The notes beneath the pieces were generated by a model. The model saw only the letters and a program-made list of their open reading frames with translations, did no database searches and was not told where the DNA came from. Both the position numbers and the translations under genes were made by a program. Source: Haloferax sulfurifontis ATCC BAA-897 (GTDB taxonomy: Archaea > Halobacteriota > Halobacteria > Halobacteriales > Haloferacaceae). From it: a stretch of 64,000 nucleotides of DNA. The DNA is taken from positions 24,776 through 88,775 of the forward strand of contig NZ_AOLM01000016.1 in the NCBI RefSeq assembly GCF_000337835.1. The letters are read 5' to 3'. Positions within the stretch are counted from its first letter, which is position 1. Each line of letters opens with the position of its first letter. Of the stretch, positions 60,393-64,000 are shown piece by piece.

Positions 60393-60402
60393 TTTTTCTT
60401 TC
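60393..60402 (+). terminator. U-tract after valS
   Basis: TTTTTCTTTC, 25 bases after the valS stop. The same ten bases form the Phe codon run in the pheST leader at 52861-52870. Confidence 0.55.
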
Positions 60403-60430
60403 GGCAGTCGGTCGCTCAGCTGACCGCTCG

Positions 60431-61747
60431 TCAGTCGCCGTTGCCGGACGCCGCTGGTTCGGGCGCGGCTTCGGTCGCAGTCTCCGTTTCGGCCCCTGTC
60501 TCGCGCTTGAAGGCGTCCAGCACCGCCGCCGCGTCTTCGACGTGGGGAATCGTCATCGGATGGTTCGCGTTCGCATCGTCGGTGCGAGCCTCCTCGGGGT
60601 CGGGGACGGTGAGTCCCACGTCGGGACTCGTGTCCACGCCGGTCTCGAACCGCACCGTCTCCGTGCCGAACAGACGGTCGACGGCGTCTGCGGACACGCT
60701 GACGTCGGTGACCGCGTCGCGTTCGAGGCGGGCTTGGGGTTCGTCCAACAGCGCGTCGTGGGCGACGAGCACGTCGCCGTAGCTCCGGAACTCGACGGGA
60801 CCGGAGGCGAGATAGCGGGAGACTCCCCGGAGGGTACCGAACGCGGCGGCGATGCCGAGCGGCGCGAGCGCGAACGCCCACGCGCCGAAGAAGACGAGCG
60901 CGGCGGCGACGCCGTAGCACCACAGCACGCCGCTGGTGACCGTGTACCGGAGGCTCTGGGAGACCGCGTCGGTGAGAGCGACCGCGCGGGCGGGCGTGGT
61001 TCGATAGGTCGGCGCTCTTTTCGGCTCCTCGACCGGAACCGGTTCTATCTCGGTCTCCTCGCTCCCGTAGAGGCGGTAGAAGACGCCACGCTTTTCGCTC
61101 CGTTCGAGTTGGAGCGCGCGGAGGTCGTAGAGGAACTTCAGGCCGACGAGGATCACGAGGAACACGTCGTTTTCGAGTTCGACCGCGAACGGTCCGACGA
61201 CGAACATCAGCAGTCCGGCGGCGAACAGGAGTTTGAACGGGGGAAGCAACACCGACCGCGCGGAGTGGTCGCGGTAGCCCCCCGCCGCGAAGTAGCCGGT
61301 GACCGTTTCGACGCCCCGCCCGACGAACACGCTCGCGCCACCGAGGAGAATCTGTCCGGCGACCTCGTCGGTGACGACCGGGTCGGTCAAGCCGAAGACG
61401 ACGAAGGCGATGGCGAGTTCGAGCGGGACGAGCAAGAACGCCGCGATGAGGAGCGTCGGGACGTTCCGCGGGTAGCACTCCGGGAGGGGTCCGGGAAGCG
61501 AGACGCCGCCTCGTTTGGCCTGTAACGGGCCGAACAGCCGGTCCCCGTCGCCGATGCCGTTGTTGGGGCGTTTGGCGGCGAAGGGTATCTTCACCAGCGT
61601 CCACCACAGCACGGCGGCGACTTCGGCGACGAACACGCCGAAAAGGACGCTCGGGGACCAACCGAGGAACAGGACGCCGACCGGCGCGACGGCGTTCGAG
61701 GCGAGGACCGCCAGCACGCCGGAGTCACGAGTGGAGGGCGGGCGCAC
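60431..61747 (-). CDS. Membrane protein with C-terminal PH-like region (DUF6498-like)
   Basis: A 438-residue protein with about eight helices. The opening LASNAVAPVGVLFLGWSPSVLFGVFVAE and the KIPFAAKRPNNG loop recall haloarchaeal DUF6498 proteins. After the last helix comes a soluble segment with VEFRSYGDVLVAHDALLDEPQARLERD similar to a small PH-type fold, and then a disordered acidic tail. Function unknown. It lies between valS and pyrD, convergent with valS. Confidence 0.75.
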   Translation of the reverse strand: MRPPSTRDSGVLAVLASNAVAPVGVLFLGWSPSVLFGVFVAEVAAVLWWTLVKIPFAAKRPNNGIGDGDRLFGPLQAKRGGVSLPGPLPECYPRNVPTLLIAAFLLVPLELAIAFVVFGLTDPVVTDEVAGQILLGGASVFVGRGVETVTGYFAAGGYRDHSARSVLLPPFKLLFAAGLLMFVVGPFAVELENDVFLVILVGLKFLYDLRALQLERSEKRGVFYRLYGSEETEIEPVPVEEPKRAPTYRTTPARAVALTDAVSQSLRYTVTSGVLWCYGVAAALVFFGAWAFALAPLGIAAAFGTLRGVSRYLASGPVEFRSYGDVLVAHDALLDEPQARLERDAVTDVSVSADAVDRLFGTETVRFETGVDTSPDVGLTVPDPEEARTDDANANHPMTIPHVEDAAAVLDAFKRETGAETETATEAAPEPAASGNGD

Positions 61748-61846
61748 GTCTTGTCAAGCGACTGGCTCGAAAATTAGTCTTCGGTTCGACACCGATGCGC
61801 GGGCGGTCGGTTCTCACCTCGCGGTGAGCGGTCGTCGCGGACGACG

Positions 61847-62902
61847 CTACAGCCCCGACCCGACGGCGTCGGTCACATCGTCGAAGCCGTCGCGGTCGAG
61901 CAGGTCGAGGAGGCCGCGGTTGATGTCGCGGGCGATGGACGGCCCCTCGTACACCATGCCCGTGTAGAGTTGGACCATCTCGGCCCCGGCGCGAATCTTC
62001 CGGTAGGCGCTTTCGGCGTCCGAGACGCCGCCGACGCCCACGACGGGCACGTCGGTCCGCTCTGCGATGAAGCGAATCATGTTCGTTGCCTCGGCCTCGA
62101 TGGGCTTGCCGGAGAGGCCGCCGCGCTCGGCCCGGTTCGGGTTCCGCAGGGTGTCGGGCCGCGAGGTGGTCGTGTTGCTGGCGATGACGCCGTCGAGCCC
62201 GAGGTCGTCGACGACTTCGAGCGCGTCCTCCACGGCGGGGTCCGGGAGGTCCGGCGAGAGTTTCACGAGAAGCGGGTCGGCACCGGCGTCGACGAGCGTC
62301 CCGAGAATCGCTTCGAGGGAGTCGCGGTTCTGCAGGTCGCGGAAGCCCTCGCTGTTGGGACACGAGACGTTGACGACGAAGTAGTCCGCGCCGTCGGCGA
62401 CGCGCTCGTAGGTGTAGCGGTAGTCCGCTGGGGCCTCCTCGGTGGGCGTCACCTCCGAGAGCGCGAGGTTGACGCCGACCGGGATGTCCGGGTGCGGTCC
62501 GGCGGCGAGGCGCTCTCCGACCGCGTCCGCGCCCTCGTTGTTGAGGCCCATGCGGTTGATGAGCGCCTCGTCTTCCGGGAGGCGGAACATGCGCGGCCTC
62601 GGGTTTCCGGGCTGGGGCTCCGCGGTGACGCCGCCGACCTCGACGTGACCGAAGCCGAGCGCCGAGAGGACGGTCGGTATCTCGGCGTTCTTGTCGAAGC
62701 CCGCCGCGACGCCGACCGGATTCGGGAAGTCGAGGCCGAACGCGCGCGTGGCGAGCTGGGGGTCCTCGACGCGGTAGCGCCGCTCCAAGAGCGGTTCGAC
62801 GGGCGTGCCGCGAGCGGCCGCGAGCAGTCCGTGGATGGTCCGGTGAGCGGTCTCGGGTGGGAGCGAAAACAGGAGCGGCTTGGCGAGTCGGTAGGGATTC
62901 AT
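61847..62902 (-). CDS. pyrD: Dihydroorotate dehydrogenase, quinone-dependent (class 2)
   Basis: A 351-residue flavoenzyme of pyrimidine biosynthesis. The N-terminal membrane-associating extension (about 1-40, PLLFSLPPETAHRTIHGLL) and catalytic serine in FVVNVSCPNSEGF mark class 2. FMN sites: NPVGVAAGFDKN and VPVVGVGGVSDAESAYRKI. It passes electrons to the quinone pool. Start ATG at 62902. Confidence 0.95.
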   Translation of the reverse strand: MNPYRLAKPLLFSLPPETAHRTIHGLLAAARGTPVEPLLERRYRVEDPQLATRAFGLDFPNPVGVAAGFDKNAEIPTVLSALGFGHVEVGGVTAEPQPGNPRPRMFRLPEDEALINRMGLNNEGADAVGERLAAGPHPDIPVGVNLALSEVTPTEEAPADYRYTYERVADGADYFVVNVSCPNSEGFRDLQNRDSLEAILGTLVDAGADPLLVKLSPDLPDPAVEDALEVVDDLGLDGVIASNTTTSRPDTLRNPNRAERGGLSGKPIEAEATNMIRFIAERTDVPVVGVGGVSDAESAYRKIRAGAEMVQLYTGMVYEGPSIARDINRGLLDLLDRDGFDDVTDAVGSGL

Positions 62903-62962
62903 TGCTGTCTGTCGGGCCTTCCGCTGGGAGTGAGTCGGTTCGAGACGATGCGGGTCACGCGC

Positions 62963-63160
62963 TTAGAAGTCGTGTTCGACCTGGTCTGGGTCCGCTTTCT
63001 GGATGATGATTTTGCCGTCCCGCACGCGGACGAACACCTCGTCACCGATCTCCATCCCGGCGACCGCGAGTTCGTCTTCGTGGAGGTTGACGTGGACGTT
63101 GTGGTACTCGCCGTTCTCGTCTTTGGCGCCACTCGGACTGAGCTTCTTTTTCCGGACCAT
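62963..63160 (-). CDS. AbrB-like small protein, putative DNA-binding
   Basis: A 65-residue protein from the ATG at 63160 with a basic start (MVRKKKLSPSG) and a swapped-hairpin-like core: VNLHEDELAVAGMEIGDEVFVRVRDGKIIIQKA, which matches the AbrB/MazE beta-hairpin pattern (V-x-L-P-x-x-L followed by GDxVxVxxxxG). It could act as a small transcription regulator or antitoxin; no toxin gene is beside it. It is divergent from MC1. Confidence 0.75.
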   Translation of the reverse strand: MVRKKKLSPSGAKDENGEYHNVHVNLHEDELAVAGMEIGDEVFVRVRDGKIIIQKADPDQVEHDF

Positions 63161-63311
63161 CTGGGGGTCTATCCGTTGGTTCGCCGCAGGGGATACATAA
63201 GTGTTGTCTCCGTCTTCCCGTGGAGTGGTGATTTTCGCCGCAACCGGACCGTCTCGCAGGGAAACCCGTCGCTACTCCGGTGAGGGTTGGCGCCCCGACA
63301 AATCGGTCGAG

Positions 63312-63360
63312 TTTATAAGCAACACGGCGTCGTCGGTCGAAATTCGTCGATATATTTATC
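63312..63360 (+). promoter_or_regulatory. Two TATA boxes before the MC1 gene
   Basis: TTTATAAG at about 63312-63319 and ATATATTTAT at 63350-63359. The second places transcription near 63382, leaving a 17-base leader with GAGGTGG six bases before the MC1 ATG. An inverted repeat TGCCA...TGGCA (63364-63368, 63379-63383) lies at that start. Confidence 0.5.
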
Positions 63361-63398
63361 ATGTGCCATGTGGTTCATTGGCATAGAGGTGGAAAATC

Positions 63399-63713
63399 AT
63401 GGTACGCGAGGACGGTAAGCGAAACTTCGTGCTCCGAGAGGAGGACGGTACAGAGACGAGTGTGTTTTCGGGCAGTATGCCGAGGCAAGCGGCGCTCAAG
63501 GCGGCCCGACGACTCGACCCCGCCGGGTCCGAGGACGAGGCGAAGTCGGACGCAGTCGAGATTCGACTCCGCGAGAAGGGGACCGACAAGGTCCACATCT
63601 TCGACGCGTGGGCGTGGAACAGCAGTGCCCCCGAGGACAAGCCCGGCTGGATGGAGGGGAAAATCACCAAGGGGAACGTCTCAAAGAGGGGTATCGAGCA
63701 CCTCGACGAGTAG
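63399..63713 (+). CDS. MC1 archaeal chromosomal (architectural) protein
   Basis: A 104-residue DNA-bending protein of the MC1 family. The family body is clear: KRNFVLREEDGTETSVFSG, PRQAALKAARRLDP and HIFDAWAWNSSAP, ending in KITKGNVSKRGIEHLDE. The aromatic and basic residues in the tip bind and sharply bend DNA. The start is the ATG at 63399, with a Shine-Dalgarno-like GAGGTGG before it. Confidence 0.95.
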   Translation: MVREDGKRNFVLREEDGTETSVFSGSMPRQAALKAARRLDPAGSEDEAKSDAVEIRLREKGTDKVHIFDAWAWNSSAPEDKPGWMEGKITKGNVSKRGIEHLDE

Positions 63714-63720
63714 CGCGACC

Positions 63721-63770
63721 GGCGCCATGCGCCATTATTCTCAGCGTGCGTACGCACGCGTAGCGCTACG
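63721..63770. repeat. Three adjacent palindromes after MC1
   Basis: GGCGC-CAT-GCGCC at 63721-63733, the perfect 16-bp palindrome GCGTGCGTACGCACGC at 63744-63759, and the perfect 12-bp palindrome CGTAGCGCTACG at 63759-63770. They start within ten bases of the MC1 stop. No T-run follows them. Confidence 0.7.
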
Positions 63771-64000
63771 GGTCGTAGAGCAGTCGATACGCCTTTCAAA
63801 CAGCGCCACCAGCGTCTGCTTGCGCGACCGACACCCGGTCAGACCGAACGTACGACGCGTGGGATGACCGACCGGCCTCCAGTCGCGCGATACCTGTTCC
63901 TCCGAGAGTCATCGTTCACCGCCGACAGTCTGTCATTATCTTATGAGTAATCTCGGCATGAAACCGCATGACGTAGCGCCATCGGTTCGACGGCCTTTTA
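63771..64000. other. Right-edge region without a supported gene
   Basis: Only short frames begin here (see the rejected list). An AT-richer patch with TCATTATCTTATGAG near 63933-63947 could be a promoter for a gene beyond the window. Confidence 0.35.

Noticed and set aside
63864..63950. A 28-residue frame starting at an ATG at 63864
   Set aside because: Codon use is mixed, no TATA box at the right distance and no known motif.
63943..64000. A frame opening at an ATG at 63943 and running off the window
   Set aside because: Only 19 codons are visible and the composition is not acidic; it may be the start of a gene but cannot be supported.

Overview
The window is a stretch of haloarchaeal chromosome, most probably from the genus Haloferax. 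The DNA is very GC-rich with G or C in almost every third codon position. The proteins are strongly acidic and several archaeal hallmarks are present: MC1 chromosomal protein, preflagellin/prepilin peptidase, TATA-box promoters with leaderless starts, and a double-length tRNA-splicing endonuclease. The gene order (pibD near the halophilic ferredoxin, pheST, pdhABC-lpdA, MC1) fits my memory of Haloferax volcanii, but no alignment was run. No insertion sequence, prophage, CRISPR array, rRNA or tRNA gene was recognised; this is core housekeeping DNA.

Layout. 1-1.4 kb: cut-off cytochrome P450 and a Bat-type HTH regulator. 1.6-6.9 kb: metY-metX-metY plus a phosphate permease. 7-10.4 kb: ferredoxin, membrane protein, pibD, hisI. 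10.5-16.3 kb: glmM, hisA, small membrane proteins, hisB, a zinc-finger protein, an ACT-domain regulator, a 38-residue zinc microprotein and an IMPACT protein. 16.3-20.8 kb: a TAXI-type TRAP transporter operon. 21.2-25.3 kb: small zinc protein, upp, CobW-type GTPase, ArsA-type ATPase. 25.4-32.3 kb: cstA, a cupin pair, small conserved proteins, a TrmB-like regulator, thrC. 32.3-36.2 kb: serA and serB with hypotheticals between. 36.2-42.6 kb: lpdA-pdhC-pdhB-pdhA (minus strand) and lipA, i.e. a whole 2-oxoacid dehydrogenase complex beside the enzyme that makes its lipoyl cofactor. 42.9-50 kb: a 35-residue microprotein, a Ski2-type helicase, a HAD phosphatase, a DUF91/zinc-finger protein, endA-trpS. 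50-52.7 kb: an ornithine-cyclodeaminase-family gene divergent from a DAO-family oxidase. 52.8-60.4 kb: pheS-pheT, a cystathionine synthase-type gene, valS. 60.4-64 kb: membrane protein, pyrD, an AbrB-like small protein and MC1.

Main themes: amino-acid supply (Met, His, Thr, Ser), aminoacyl-tRNA synthesis (Trp, Phe, Val) and pyruvate/2-oxoacid oxidation. The strongest new signal is a 26-codon leaderless ORF at 52801-52881 in front of pheST. It ends in Gly-Phe-Gly-Phe-Phe-Phe and is followed by mutually exclusive hairpins, which looks like an archaeal counterpart of the E. coli pheM attenuator. Its Phe codons coincide with a U-tract identical to the one behind valS. Two further mini-ORFs end in a GTGA overlap with a GTG start, before pdhA and before the helicase. 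Other signals are a 56-bp hairpin-forming tandem repeat that duplicates the trpS stop region, two perfect-arm palindromic operators (cstA, hisB), five 11-bp iterons between glmM and hisA, and a palindrome cluster behind MC1.
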